From: Russula earlei | Taxonomy: Eukaryota; Basidiomycota; Agaricomycetes; Russulales; Russulaceae | Length of the DNA: 64,000 nt | Direction: 5' to 3' | Assembly: GCA_025769875.1 (NCBI GenBank) | Contig: JAGFNK010000003.1 | Location: 1 to 64,000 of the forward strand | Shown: positions 24,001-35,821 of the stretch, one piece after another | How the letters are laid out: every line of letters begins with the position of its first letter | Numbering within the stretch: the first letter of the stretch is position 1 | Made by a program: the position numbers and the translations under genes | Notes under the pieces: generated by a model | What the model saw: only the letters and a program-made list of their open reading frames with translations | Databases searched by the model: none | What the model was told of the DNA's origin: nothing

Positions 24001-24114
24001 GGGAGTGTGAATCCCTACTTGGTTCCTCTTCAGCACGTTCGGGGGGTGAGTGCCCGAGCCCATCGGGCCCGAGCCTGAGGCCGAGTCCGCTTTCGTGGTC
24101 GGTATCTTGGGCAT
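21081..24114 (-). CDS. Zn2Cys6 fungal transcription factor (copy 2)
   Basis: Roughly 800 residues in more than ten exons. It starts MPKIPTTKADSASGSGPMG. The zinc cluster is ACHQCRRRKL, then KC (supplied by a 5-nt microexon at 23864-23868), then DAQRPCSTCVRSHAHA. The last cysteine comes after a long loop, in ECTFDEG. A heptad helix follows (RYEKLENRINELEAMLKD), then a Ser/Pro-rich linker, then the Fungal_trans domain: FFAFHPHAGRLFHVSTFV, CVLHAICAVGSLY, NARWVEV, EVRRNTFWLLYAMERM, RSTSFDITLLDF. The closest match in this window is the gene at 12582, and the pair likely arose by duplication. The C-terminal end is the least certain: the best splice (donor GTGCGT) gives SALAKLGGRVPLARQ and runs on to 21081. 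Confidence 0.85.
23864..23868 (-). other. 5-nt microexon in zinc cluster
   Basis: AAATG on the minus strand lies between a 61-nt intron (23869-23929, gtaatg...ggcag) and a 62-nt intron (23802-23863, gtaatc...tccag). It supplies Lys and two bases of the third zinc-cluster Cys codon. Without it, the CRRRKL-KCDAQRP motif cannot be formed in frame. Confidence 0.8.
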
Positions 24115-24695
24115 AATAATGGGAAATGGTGCAAAGGGCCCGGGGAGTCGCAGACAGAGGTTCGGTCGGTGTCAGTGACCCAGGAATATCACAGGAAAAG
24201 GTCGGGATAGAGCAAGGAGGGATACAAATGGCGAGGCTGCTGTCGGCTCACTCAGCTACAATTTGTTTGAAAGTTTGATCCCCCGCTCCCCTCCAAGCCC
24301 CTTTCCTGAGCTCTCGTCGCATGTCCTCAATCACACCGCGAACATCACTACTTCTAAACGATTACGACAACTACTGCGAGCGGTCAAGCTTACTGTAGTC
24401 CCACAAACGAGCGGTGGCTTGTACGTCGATTCTGCGACCAACTATCTAATCTATACCTCCCCTCCCTCCATCCTCTTAACTGGGCTCTTGCGTCTGCACG
24501 TGACCGCGTGACCTCCAAAACGGCACATAGTTGTCCCTATCCAACGTGCCCGATCACCGTTTCTTACTCTACATCGGGTTCCTCACAACCGATCGTATTA
24601 CTCTAAATGTTCCCAAAAGAATGACAGAAGAGCCAACAGTATCGTAAAGTATAATATAGATACAGTGTTTGAACATCCCAAGAATATAGTCCAAG
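24115..24695. other. intergenic region
   Basis: Upstream region of the second Zn2Cys6 gene and 3' flank of the membrane-protein gene. I see no coding signal in it. Confidence 0.5.
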
Positions 24696-27600
24696 TCACG
24701 TACTCGTAAACTTATTTACAGCCGCGAAGCCTGCAGTGATATTCCCAACGTTTACGGTAGCATTTGAGGAGGAATGAAAGTATAAATATGCGGGGTTCCA
24801 GACGGCGTTAAAGGAGGCGTCTGTGAAGGAACTGTCGTCTACAACCTCGGACGAGTTGGCAAACTCTGTCCATGTCACGCTCGATTGTGTGGTCGCTATC
24901 GCCCAGGTTCGTACCGCGAGTGATTCGGTCGTACCAAAAAATAGCCCGCCCGATGGCGTTGTGAACGATGACACGACGCCCGTGACATCTACAGGTGTCA
25001 CGGACCCAAAGACTGCCACCTCTATTGTCGGTATGGTGTTCAAGTACTGTCCGAGAAGGGTATCGTTCGTTGGCGGGGTTACCCGGGAGGACAACACGTA
25101 TTCCACCAGTTGTCTGGCGACGTTGATGTCGGGTATAGATTCGAAAAAGTCCAGGAGGACATGGCTCATGTGTTGTAGCGTACCGAACTGGCGGGGATCA
25201 GTCGTAGGTATAGAGGATGTATAGGAAGTGGGTAAGCCACTGAGAACGTGTCCGTTATAGACAACGGCACGAGGAGATGCGTCGCGGGAGAGGATAGCCC
25301 CCTGCTTCGCGCCAGTCTGCCAGTCCTGGAAGGGTAGCCGTAGGTGGAGGATGTTAAGTACACCATAAATAGGCCGGTCCGCATAGCAGGAATTATCGAA
25401 GTTGACCTGCGTTGCGGGAGCGGACAATCCGAAGACAGAGGTCTCAAGGCTTGTGATTAGCTGGAATTGAGACTGGGTAAGTCCCGGATAGCATGACAAG
25501 GGCGGAGGAAACGGCGTGGAGGTGGAATTGGTGAGCAGCGATGCGATCGAAGCAGTGCCAGCCGTCCCGTTGGCGTCAAATGGCAAGAGTATGGGAGATG
25601 ATATTAGCAATGATGCAAACGTGGGAAACTTGCTCGGGTCTTGTTGGAGCACGTTTTGCCAATAGTTGGCCATGGCAGTTGTCCGAAGAGCTGATGATGC
25701 TGTTCATGATCACGGATCAGCACTGCCATCAGGTACTCGTTCATCGGAATAATCCGTACCAGAGGCAAATGTATACATTCTATCCAACGCTGCACGAGCG
25801 ATGTTGTTCACTTCTGCGAGCTGACCGCTTGATGGTTGCCCATCCGTGACGAATGATACGCTAGGTTCAGAGATGATCTGAGCCGCAAAGTCGAAGGTAT
25901 AGCCCAGCTCTGTCGTCGAAAACTTGGACGAAAACCCAGCTATTGGGCCGTCCACCGGCAGACTCTTCCAGTTCGCTGTGGAGATAAAATCGCGTAGATT
26001 TCCCACCCCAGACGTATTCTGAGACAACACGAAACTCCACAGCAATGCACCTTGGGCCCACTCCGTCCGATTAGGAACACTCTGTGCATCAAGTGCTGGA
26101 GACACATCAACCACCCGAGCCTGCGCCGCGCAATCATTACCGGGAGCTGAAGCTCCGGAAGTCATTGCATTCACAACAGTTGCGAGAGTAAAGTTTGCGT
26201 TGAAACGGTCGTTGACAAAAGGAACGAGGTTAACAAGACTCTGAGCAAGAGGGTTGCATTGGCTAGTGCTGGATGAGGTGCAGACGCACGTCGGGTCTAC
26301 ATGATCTGTCAAACGGCCGGTTGTAAGTGAGCGGTGTGCGGAACTTACCAAGACTACAGGTATTTCCAGTACGGTTGGAGGGACAACTTAATCCATGCAC
26401 ATGCTTGTGGCCCACAGTGACACCAATGACGATTCCAATGAGAATCAGTAAGGCCAGTACAGAGACCCCGACAAACAGCTTGATCTTGCGGCTCCGGCTA
26501 ATTGGTACTTTGGGGAGTGACTTGGACTTCGGGGTTTTGAGAGGACTTCCGGGTTGAGACTCGTCGGGGTATACGCTCCGACGCCCCTGGCCGCCTGACC
26601 CATCCTTATCAGAGCCGAAACCGGGGGATAAGTAGGCGCTGTCATGAGGAAGGTGGCCTGTATCAAGCAGAGCAGTAAGACGGTCGGCACGCTCAGCGAG
26701 CTGCGGTAAAGGTACCGCGCCCTCCATTCTTCGGTGCTCTTGCTCTTGAGATAACGATACATTTGGAATGGTTGGTAAGCGGGGAAGTGGTTTGACACGC
26801 ATCCATTCTAAGGTTGCACGCGCGGCACGAGCTGTATGCTGACCAGCAGTGGATATGAGGGAAGAGACATGGCTCCTCATCGACCTCGTTGAATAAGCAG
26901 ATTCTCTCCGCTGAGATATGGTCTGTGACTTGGCAAAAGTAGAACTGTGGCTCTCAGGCGTCTTGGAAGGTAGGAATGGGGAAGTGCCAGTAACTGGCTG
27001 GATATCAGCGAATGATGTTTGGTCGATACCTGGCGGAAACCCTGAAATTGGATAGAGGTTGAGAGGCACAGTGCTACCGTACGTAGTTTGACTTCGTGGA
27101 TGGAGAGATTCTGGGATGCTGGACGCACTGCCTATGTGGCGGAGCGTTGCTGGCGCCATGCCGATGACCGAGATATTTTTGGTCAGTCCAGGGGCAGGTC
27201 GAATTATAGCGGCGTGTCCTTCATATGAGTACGACCCTACGGTGTCATCCTCGCCATTGTAATGGGAATCAACACTTTGTCCTAGGAAGGGCTGCGGACT
27301 GTGTGGACTCAGAGGGCTCCGAGGAACACGACTCGGTCCAGCGACCGGCACGTAATGGTGAGGAGACGGTGGATAGGACTTCTCGGATACAATACTGCGC
27401 TCATCAGCTTGAGACGACGGAGGACGAGGTAAGGGACTGTCAGGGGAGTTGAGGGACGCAGTTGAGGAAAGCAATTCAGTGATGAACGAAGTCGACAGCA
27501 TCCTGTCTTCTGTGGGATCCACAGTGATGATCGAGGAACCTTCATGCCAATCATGGGGCGATAACTTTCCGGCCATCATTACGGAAGTGCGAGTGTGCGA

Positions 27601-28302
27601 TGACCGAGGACCTGAGTGCTGTAGGTGCTCTGTCTTGCCAAGTCCACTTAAGGAGGAGGGGCCACCAGGGCGTTCATGACGATTTGGCAATAAAGTTATG
27701 GGTTGGGTGTCCCTGGCGGGCCTTGGTAGCGCGGTGGTAGGTGATATTGGTGAAAGGATGGTGAATGTACTTTGTGCAGGAGAGGGCAAGCCCTGTTCAG
27801 GGACAGGCACTCGTCGACGGATTGAATTTGCCGAAACTTCAAAAGTGCTCTGCGAGGGGGACGATTGTCCCAGGCCCGCGATAGGACCAGGGGGCGGTGG
27901 CGCAATAACAGTAAAAGTGCTCTGCGAGGGGGATGGTTGTCCCAGGCCGGTGATAGGACCGGGGCGCGGTGGCGCAGTGACAGTAAAAGTGCTCTGCGAA
28001 GGGGATGGTTGTCCCAAGTCGGTGATAGGACCGGGGCGCGGTGGCGCAGTGACGGGAAAGGTGCTCTGCGCTGGGGAGTGAGGAAACCGATCGGAGGTAG
28101 GACTGGCAGTAGAGGGAATAGTCACGGGTGGAGGGGGAAACTGAGAAAGGCGTAGGGAACCCTCGGTAATTCCTGTGGCATAGGTGTTGAAGCTGATAGT
28201 GCTGTCGGCAATACCGGATGCACTGGTAGCAAGAGATGGTCGTGCGAGATGGCGAGAAGGTGAACGGTCATTGTTGCTTGGTGGAGCCTCTGACTCCGAC
28301 AT
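24696..28302 (-). CDS. large single-pass membrane protein with extracellular domain
   Basis: Three exons: 28302-26349, 26305-25760 and 25690-24696, giving 1164 residues, with lengths in phase. The first 630 or so residues are Ser/Pro-rich and cytoplasmic. They include tandem 24-residue repeats (SPSQSTFTVTAPPRPGPITG and variants, about residues 75-160). A basic stretch (SRSRKIK) precedes one membrane helix (LFVGVSVLALLILIGIVIGV, about 622-643). The outside part contains a Cys-rich patch (CPSNRTGNTC, CVCTSSSTSQC) and about 500 residues with many N-glycosylation sites (NRT, NFT, NTS, NST, NDT, NSS, NAT). It looks like a fungal cell-surface protein; function is unknown. The frame is open upstream to 28377 (MEFGSVLHLYLATATSSLL), but MSESEAPPS at 28302 is the better start. 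Confidence 0.8.
27835..28085 (-). repeat. 72-bp tandem coding repeats
   Basis: About three full copies plus partial flanking copies of a 72-bp unit lie inside the membrane-protein gene, each encoding a version of SPSQSTFTVTAPPRPGPITG plus LGQP. Copies are closely similar at the base level, for example aaagtgctctgcgaggggga on the plus strand. Confidence 0.85.
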
Positions 28303-29173
28303 GGCTGGGGACAAAGTGATCAAAAGAGATGAAGTGGCAGTAGCGAGGTAAAGATGGAGGACGGACCCGAATTCCAAATAGCTCGAGGTCTGCTTGACAC
28401 GAGAGCTCTAAAAAAGGGGGGATCAAACGAATGGTTATTGCATAGACAAAAGTCTGGCCCAAGGACGAGATGGTTTCACGGGATATACCGGGCGAAACAA
28501 TCAATCGGTAACAGTGGACTGCGTAACAAATTAGATGGTGTAATGATGGAGATAAGTGAGCGATGATTGCCAGCCAGCCGAATCAACGAAAGAGGGAGAA
28601 GAAGCGCTTTGAAAACGAATGGGAGTAAAGGAGAGAGGGGGGATGAGCAAATGTGAGGAATGAAGAAGCTGACGTGAGAAACAAAAATGGGGAGATGGAG
28701 ACAGGCACGCAGCTTTGAGCAGTGCAATTAACTCCAGACAGACGCCATCACCTCAACTGCTCGTCCTCGCGGTGAGACACGGTGCTACGACCGTCAGAAC
28801 GGTACGAATGACACCATGCGGCCGGCGTCTCTTGTGTGCAAGTGCCCAACTTGACCCCAAATTTCATATTCAGATAGGTATCAATTAATCCCACTGCTTA
28901 ATGTCAGTGAATTGATCATGTCCCGCCTTGTGAGACGTGACGAGGAATCAAATCTCTTATAAACACGAAGGGGAACAGGGTGACCCCAGGGAACCGCGAT
29001 ACGTGGGGTCCGAAACGAGAGAACAAAAGCGTAAGGGGAACCACCACAAATTATCACGTAAAGGGCACTTGACAAGGGTCGTGAGTGAACAGAATGCCAT
29101 AAAAGTCGTAACCTTGAGCAAGGGTGTAAATGGTATGATATGTTTCGAGTGCAGTCCAGATGTAGAGGCCGGT
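28303..29173. other. intergenic region
   Basis: Upstream region of the membrane-protein gene and 3' flank of RAC1. Short frames only. No gene is seen. Confidence 0.5.
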
Positions 29174-30155
29174 TCATGCAATGACACACTTGCTCCTCGG
29201 TTTCTCCTTCACCTTCGGGGGGTTCACTAATTGTCGGGATATTAAGTCGAAAGAAATGATGCGCAAATATCCTAAATTACGCACGGACGGCACGGATTGC
29301 CTCATCGAAGACGTTCTTCAACCCCTTTTGGGTAAGGGCAGAACACTCTAAGTACTTAACGGCGCCGATCTCTTTCGCCATGCTGGCACCTTGAATGTAT
29401 TGAATGGGAGCCATACGACTTTTGGACGACAATCAGAGTGGATATAGTATTCTGCTTTCCAACGGACGTACCGGTCACGGAGCTTCTCAACAGTGCCAGG
29501 GTCTTCGCGTAAGTCTAGTTTGGTGCCGACGAGTACCACTGATGTTTGAGGCGCGTGATGAGATATCTCCGGATACCACTGACACCAGCGATAAGCGCCT
29601 GTCTGGTGGACCCGCAGGACAGAGGGAGTACAGACATACCTTTGTTTTGACGTTCTCGAAACTAGGAGGACTCACAAGAGAAAAGCAGATGAGAAAGACG
29701 TCGGTTTGGGGATAGGACAATGGTCTAAGGCGGTCGTAATCCTCTTGGCCGGCAGTATCCCAAAGTCCAAGAGAAATTGTCTTGCCGTCCACCATGACAT
29801 TGGCAGAATAATTGTCAAAAACTGGGTAATGACACCTTGAGTGCGATGCTAACTCGCACGAAGGAATGTACGCTTGCCTGTTGGGATGTATTCCCCCTTG
29901 CATTTGCGATATAAGTATGGGCAACGACGAGAAAATTGGCGTGAGACACACGGGGAAGGCGTTTGTGGTATAAGAAATAAGAAGACATGTCTGTACGGGT
30001 CATCCATGAGTGATTTAGTACGGATGAATTGGGTGTGTGCAAACGCCTTGCCTTTCCAACGGCACCGTCTCCCACCACGACGCCTATCATCTCTCTTGAG
30101 CTTGCTGCACAACAGCAGTCTGGCAATGGAGAAGCTTACATTTGATTGCTTGCAT
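29174..30155 (-). CDS. RAC1: Rac-type small GTPase
   Basis: Spliced from eight very short exons, starting MQAIKC. Motifs: [17 protein letters not shown] (P-loop split by an intron), [20 protein letters not shown] (switch I), [19 protein letters not shown] (switch II), VGTKLDLR (NKxD position, TKLD as in Rac) and [10 protein letters not shown]. The last exon adds [17 protein letters not shown], a polybasic tail with a CAAX box for prenylation. It controls actin, polarity and NADPH oxidase at the plasma membrane. Two introns (29991-30051 and 29822-29877) use GC donors (gcaagg, gcaagc). One exon (29878-29896) has only 19 nt and the first has 16 nt. Divergent from the phosphatase gene over 362 bp. 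Confidence 0.9.
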
Positions 30156-30517
30156 AACAGAGAAAAATCAGAGGAGAAAAGTCAGCGTATCCGTGGGGGT
30201 TGAAGTGATCTTGAACGAAGTGTGAGGTAGTTACCGGAGAGGAAGAGAGAGAGGGGGTTGATCGCGAATTAACCGCCGGGATGGGGGGATGCGAGACGAG
30301 GAGAAAAGGGAGACGCACCTGTGGATGAGACCAGGGGGGGGTTGCGATACAAGGAAGAGAGCCGAAATAGAGTGGAGACGTTTGAGGGTTGTTGGTGTCT
30401 TTCTAGGCACAGGTAGGAGGTAGCGTAGTGCCGTGTTGTGGTGCGCCGCACGCTGAGACAAATAAGGGGCCAGGCCAGGTGGTGCTGCTGCTCTCTCTGC
30501 TGCCTCATCCACTCACC
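30156..30517. promoter_or_regulatory. bidirectional promoter region RAC1 / histidine phosphatase
   Basis: 362 bp separate the two divergent start codons. It holds pyrimidine-rich tracts (ctctctctctgctgcc near the phosphatase start) and no clear TATA box. Confidence 0.4.
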
Positions 30518-31496
30518 ATGGTGAATTTTACCCCACGTCTGATCATCGTCCGTCATGGTAAATCACCTCTTCGCCACCCACTCATGTCCCTACTCCTCTC
30601 CCTTACACAGGTGAGACGGAATGGTCTCTCAACGGGTTCGTCTATCGCATATGCCCTTCTGTACTTCCTCGCGCTGATCCTTGTCCCCCTAGCCGTCATG
30701 TTCGTTCTTTCCCTAGCCTGCGCTTGTGGAACTCATCCTAATCTCCAATCAGACCGGACGTACCGATATACCTCTCACTCAACGGGGAGAGGAGCAGATC
30801 AAGTCCAAGGCCCCCTTTCTCGTAGGCGACGGCAGTGCGTACAGGTCGATCGCCGGGTGTCTTTTTTTGATCCTACTCTGTTAGAACTCATTGACACGGT
30901 CAACCTCCACATCGTTCTGATATCTCCACGTCGTCGGGCCCACGATACCTTCCACCTCTTGACGGACCATCTCCCGAAAATTCCGAATCACGTCATCACC
31001 GAATGCGTTCGCGAGTGGGACTACGGTGACTATGAGGGTTTGAAACCCCACGAGATCAGAGCCAAGCAACCTGGTTGGTCGATCTGGAAAGACGGGTTGG
31101 TTCTCATATCGCTTTACAATCACCGTATTCACGGCCTCTTCAGCTGTCCCAATGGTGAATCAGCCGAAGAGATGACTGCTCGCATCGACGGCGTTATCGA
31201 TGAGGTACGTTTCTCATCAACCTTGATGCGTTGTCAGAAATCCCATTGAAAACAGGTTCGTGAATATCACCGCAAGTGGAAAGAGGAGGGGCAAGGAACC
31301 CGGGATGTCGTCGTTGTTGCTCATGGCCACTTCAATCGCTGCCTCATCGCGCGCTGGATCGGCCTACCGCTCTCTGAAGGTGTGCGTCCCTGTTAGGACA
31401 GTCTCCCTCATAGAACGTGCTTTCACAGGTGCCAAGTTTAACGTCGAACCCGCTGGGGTGGGTCACACTGTTTTGGCTCACTTAACGAGTGAATAA
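30518..31496 (+). CDS. histidine phosphatase, SHB17-like
   Basis: Phosphoglycerate-mutase superfamily. Starts MVNFTPRLIIVRH and continues after an intron as GETEWSLN, the RHG catalytic motif with its phospho-accepting His. Other family features are GRTDIPLTQRGEEQ, LISPRRRAHDT, VREWDYGDYEG, WSIWKDGCPNGESAEEM and VVVVAHGHFNR, which has the second catalytic His. The match to REWEYGDYEG and IWRDGC.NGE of yeast sedoheptulose-1,7-bisphosphatase suggests the same sugar-bisphosphatase role in riboneogenesis. It is shorter at the C-terminus than the yeast protein. It has seven exons; the second intron uses a weak GTCTAT donor. Confidence 0.8.
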
Positions 31497-31748
31497 TGAA
31501 AGCCCGTAGATCGCGGTACTCAGCTACAATCATGATTCGCTTCAAGAGCCGGCACTCAATGCACTCAACTTGAATGCGTTTTAGAGGAAAAGCGAAGAAG
31601 AAGGATGCAGGTGTATGAGCTCAATAGATAGTCGGTTGTTTTGAGCAGAATCGAGTCGGGCCGGGAAAGCTGTTGACGTGTGATTGGGCTGACAAGCGAG
31701 TTAGAATTACATTTGCGTTTACGCCCTCTTCGTGTCCACTCCTCACAG

Positions 31749-34700
31749 ATGGCCAGCTCAGAAGTACAGCAAGCTTTTTCCACCAATGGTCATCTCCATC
31801 TCACCCACGACGCTGATGAGTCCAGCCCGCGTGACCCTGAACATGAGGACACCACCAGCCCTGGCCCCGTCGAACCCGCCGATCGCCTAGAGCAGGACGT
31901 CCCTGAAACTGGCCTCGAGGAGCACGGTACCACACAGCACGAGCAGCTGCGATCGGCACAGCCTGAGGAAACCGCCGCCTCACCGGTTCAGGACAACCCC
32001 CCTGCTGGTCAATCAGCTGCCTCCTCGAAACACAAGCGAACTACTTCCCCGACGAAGCGCCCCACCCCAACTGTTCAAACCACAGTAACTAAAGGCGCCT
32101 CGGCTCCCCCGACCCCGCAGGTCAAGAAGGTATTTGTTATGTCTTGGCGCGGGTCGCCCCTTGATAACCTTTTTCTGACACGCACCTTGTGCATTGCAGA
32201 TCCTAAACTCGGGCAAGTTTGGCACTGGCGTCACAAAGTCTGTTCCACCTCCAGCTAACAAACCTGCTGACGCGGCCGCCGTTTCCGGAAAGCCTTCCAC
32301 GACTCCTCAGGCCTCTTCTACCCAGAAGCCTGCGCCCTCGTCCAACCCCCCCGCGAAGAAGTCTCCTGTATCCACTGCTGCACCGTCTTCGAAAGTGGCC
32401 ATGCCCCCCAAACCGTCAATCGCCACCACCCCTTCCGTTCCTGCACAGACACGCAGGTCGTCGCTAGCACCCGCGAAAGTGACTGCCCCGCCTGCCCGAT
32501 CGTCTACTTTATCTACTTCGACATCCGGGAAATTGTCATCAACGACGGCCTCTTCAGCAATCAAACCCGCTGCTTCACAACGCCCGTCTCTCGTCTCTCC
32601 AGATTCAGTTGCGTCCGCCAAGTCAGCTACAACGCCACGACCACGTGCTTCGCTTTCTGAAGCTGTGATTCCAAAGAAGGCTGCGGCACCAAGAGCGAGT
32701 CTTGCACCATCCACCAAGCAATCGTCCTCTTCCACGGCGCGGCATGTGCGAACTCCTGGTGCGGGTTCAATATCTTCCCTTAGAGAGGTCAAAGAAGTCA
32801 AGGAGGACGGCACAAATCTTGCGGAGATTCAGAGCAGGGTACCGCACTCTCTACATCCAATGAAGGTGCAGCATGTTGACCCCGTTCTAGCTAGACGAAG
32901 CAACGGCCTCCCTTGATCTAAAGACCATCACAATCTCTGAACTTGAAACTCAGGTGGAAGAATTAAAGGCATCTTTGGATAGCATCACGGTCGATCTGGA
33001 CACCTCTCGGCAACGCCTCGAGGAGGCAGAACACGCCAAATCTGCTGCCGATAAGGAACTTGCAGAGACGAGAGCTGTTTTGGTGACATCGCAGGGTGAT
33101 ACAGAGAAGTTGGAGCGTGTATCTGGTGAGGTGCGGCCAAATCTTTGATGGTTTAGTTTGTCTCTCACCTGACATCTGCAGCTGGAGGAAGCAAAGACGA
33201 CCGCTGCCGAGCAAAATGCCGTCATCGAAACCTTACGGAAACAGATCAAGGCGTTGCAGGCTGAATTAGATGAAAGTAGGAATGCTCTCGAGGCTCTTCG
33301 TGTCGAACACGCCAATTATTCCGGCATCATTGCCGCCGCAGAAATAGATCGGCAGACCCTAGTTAAAGTCAACGCAGATCTCGAAGCTATCAGAGCCGAG
33401 ACAGCTGCGCTGAAAACCGCGCATGCTGAAGCTTTGGATGCAGCGACTTCGAACATCAATGCCCTCGAACATCAGGCGTCGCGTGCCGACGAGCTTGCCA
33501 CCGAGATCACCTCCCTTCGTGCTGAGAAAGAGGAGACATCCAACAAGTTTTCGGAGCTCGAAGTTGAGATCCTGGAGCTCAAGGAGGCACAAGATGTCGC
33601 GGAGGGAGAACGCAAAAGCAGCCAGACCGAAATCAAGGTCCTACGCGAGGAACTAGCAGCAGCAACTTTGGCCACCGAGAAGACTGTTCAAGAGGCAGCA
33701 GCAAAGGAGAGTGCCGCTGCCGAGCGTTTGGAGGAGGTCAAGAAGCAACACGAAGTGGCACTCGCACTCGTCCTTGGGGAGAGCAACAAGCTGACAGAGC
33801 AGCTTCAAGCCTCTCAAACCGATCTTGATGGGATTCGTAACAATCTTGAGGCCGTGAACGCAGCGTCTGCGTCTGCAGCTGAGGGACACTCGCGCCAGCT
33901 CGTGGAGGCTGAGGAGGTACATCAAGCTCGTCAAGATGAACTGAACGCGGAAATTGAGAGGATTTCTGCTGAGCTGGCGGTACGTGACATGGCCGCATTG
34001 CCTGTACTCATGCAATATCCATAAAATAAATTTCCAGGCACAAGAAACTGTGTATAACGCCAAAGTTCAGACAGTAAAGGATGAGCACGATCGGCTCCTG
34101 CAGGAAGCTTTTGAGCGTGCAAAAGTGAGGGTTTTTACTGGTAATGGAGGTATCTTAATAATCTCACCCATGTAGAATGAGGCAGGCGATGCCCATAGTC
34201 AAGACCTACAGACACTCAGAGAGAAGTCTGAGGCGGCTACCGAACAACTTCGTTCTTCGCACCAGGCAACGGTTGAAGGTCTTAAGACCGATCACGAAGC
34301 TGCGCTCGTCTCCCAGGCGCACACCTTCCAGAAGCAGTTATCTAGCCAGGAACTCGAGCTTAAGGCTACCGCCGAGGATCTCGCGAAGGCGAAAGCGGCT
34401 CTCAGTACGTCACTTCAAGACAACGAGACTTTGAAGGCACAATTAGATGACGCTCGTCAAACCGCTCTAACGGCCGCCAGTGCTGCCGCGGCTAATCAGG
34501 ACGCTGAAATTGCACGCCTGACGAAGGAGCTTTCGAACGCACGGGATGATTACAATGGGCTGAACGAGGCATTACGTGCAACTCAAGGTTCCATGCTAGA
34601 AATGGGTAACCGTCACCAGATGGAGTTAGAAGAAGCTGCGAAGGGGCGTGCTGAAGAAGTATCGAAGCTCCGCGCCACCCATGACACCGAAATCCAGTCG

Positions 34701-35442
34701 TTGGTGTCCGATAAGGCAGGCCTCATGACACGACTCTCCGACCTGGAGGGCGAGCTGCTTACCCTGCAAGCGCCCGCTGCATCCAAGGAGACTGCCGTAT
34801 CACCCAAGAGGAACGGATCGGCCGCAGCGCCAGCAGAGACTGTGACAAAGGAAGAGCTGCAGCGCATGCATGAGGCGCACAATATGAAAATGAACGATTT
34901 GCAGGCCCAGCACGACAAGGAAATTCGAGACCTCCAAGAGCAGGTTGAGGCCGCACTGGAAAGGAGACGCGAAGCGGAGCAAGCCTTGGAGGGGAAAAGG
35001 TTGGAGATATCGTACCTCGAACAGGAGGCAGATGAGAGTCAAGACCAGATCACAAGGTACGTGAAATTGTTTGGTTTTAAGAGCTTCCTTGGTTCCATAT
35101 TTGCCTTGGCCGTGGTCATTGGATCGGGCACCTTCTGACTTCTTGTGATGATGCGCCGGGATTGTACCTTTTTTTTTGGGGGGGGGGGGGGGCAGATGTT
35201 GGTTTCATTGGTCCCTTTCGATAATCTTGATTGCGCCCCATCCATTATTTCTCTGGTCCCACGTTAAATTATCTCTCGTGCGATTCCCGTTTACATATCG
35301 CGTTTGTTTGCACCACATTCTTATTCTTTCGAGCCTTTCACGTCTTCCTTGATCGCGCCGAAGCTCACGTGGTTTGCACACCATCAGACTGAAGGAAGAC
35401 GTGGAACATCTGACGGCGGAACTATCCTCAAGCACCAAGTAA
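31749..35442 (+). CDS. long coiled-coil protein
   Basis: About 1000 residues. The N-terminal 380 residues are Ser/Thr/Pro/Ala-rich and basic (SKHKRTTSPTKRPTPTVQTT, ILNSGKFGTG), possibly microtubule- or chromatin-binding. From about 32900 to the end the protein is almost continuous heptad coiled coil (ELETQVEELKASLDS, LREELAAATLATEKTVQE and so on), ending LKEDVEHLTAELSSSTK. Introns at 32130, 32839-32890, 33118, 33979, 34124 and a 328-nt final intron from about 35057 keep the frame. No enzyme motif is seen. A structural, tethering or cytoskeletal role is inferred from composition only. Confidence 0.75.
35164..35192 (+). repeat. T9-G16 homopolymer in intron
   Basis: A run of Ts directly followed by a long run of Gs in the last intron of the coiled-coil gene. 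Such tracts are prone to slippage and to sequencing error. Confidence 0.8.
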
Positions 35443-35821
35443 TTCTTCGGAGGACTCGTTGCCGCCTCGCGATTTTAACGCTTTGTCCTGCTGGGATCGC
35501 GCAGGAGGTCTGCTGGCGACGGGTGCTCTCACACGTTTCGTTTACAATCTGGATCACAACATACCTCGTTACCCTATGTCATACCCTGTTGTTATTCTTA
35601 TCCATGCGTACCTCTGCTCCTAATGCGTAATGTGCACTTTGTTCTTCGTTATTTATTTATTCGATGGCTCGGGCCCGAGCCGTACCGGATGTCCGACCAC
35701 TGACAAACGTACGCGCCCGCCCCAAAAGGAAAACCACTGAAAAGCCGGCGTGGACCCCCATCCACTTTTCTCTCCCCCATTTACGTCGAGACCACCCCCC
35801 CCCCCCCCTTCGTCAGTCGTC
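35443..35821. other. intergenic region with poly-C tract
   Basis: Lies between the coiled-coil gene and YHM2, in the same orientation. A run of 14 Cs ends about 15 bp upstream of the YHM2 start codon. Confidence 0.5.

Noticed and set aside
26327..28155. Several plus-strand frames opposite the membrane-protein gene
   Set aside because: They are antisense shadows of the repeat-rich coding sequence, including frames created by the 72-bp repeats.
28303..28377. Hydrophobic N-terminal extension of the membrane protein (MEFGSVLHLYLATATSSL)
   Set aside because: It would act as a signal peptide and conflict with a cytoplasmic N-terminus before the single helix. MSESEAPPS is a better start, though this is not certain.
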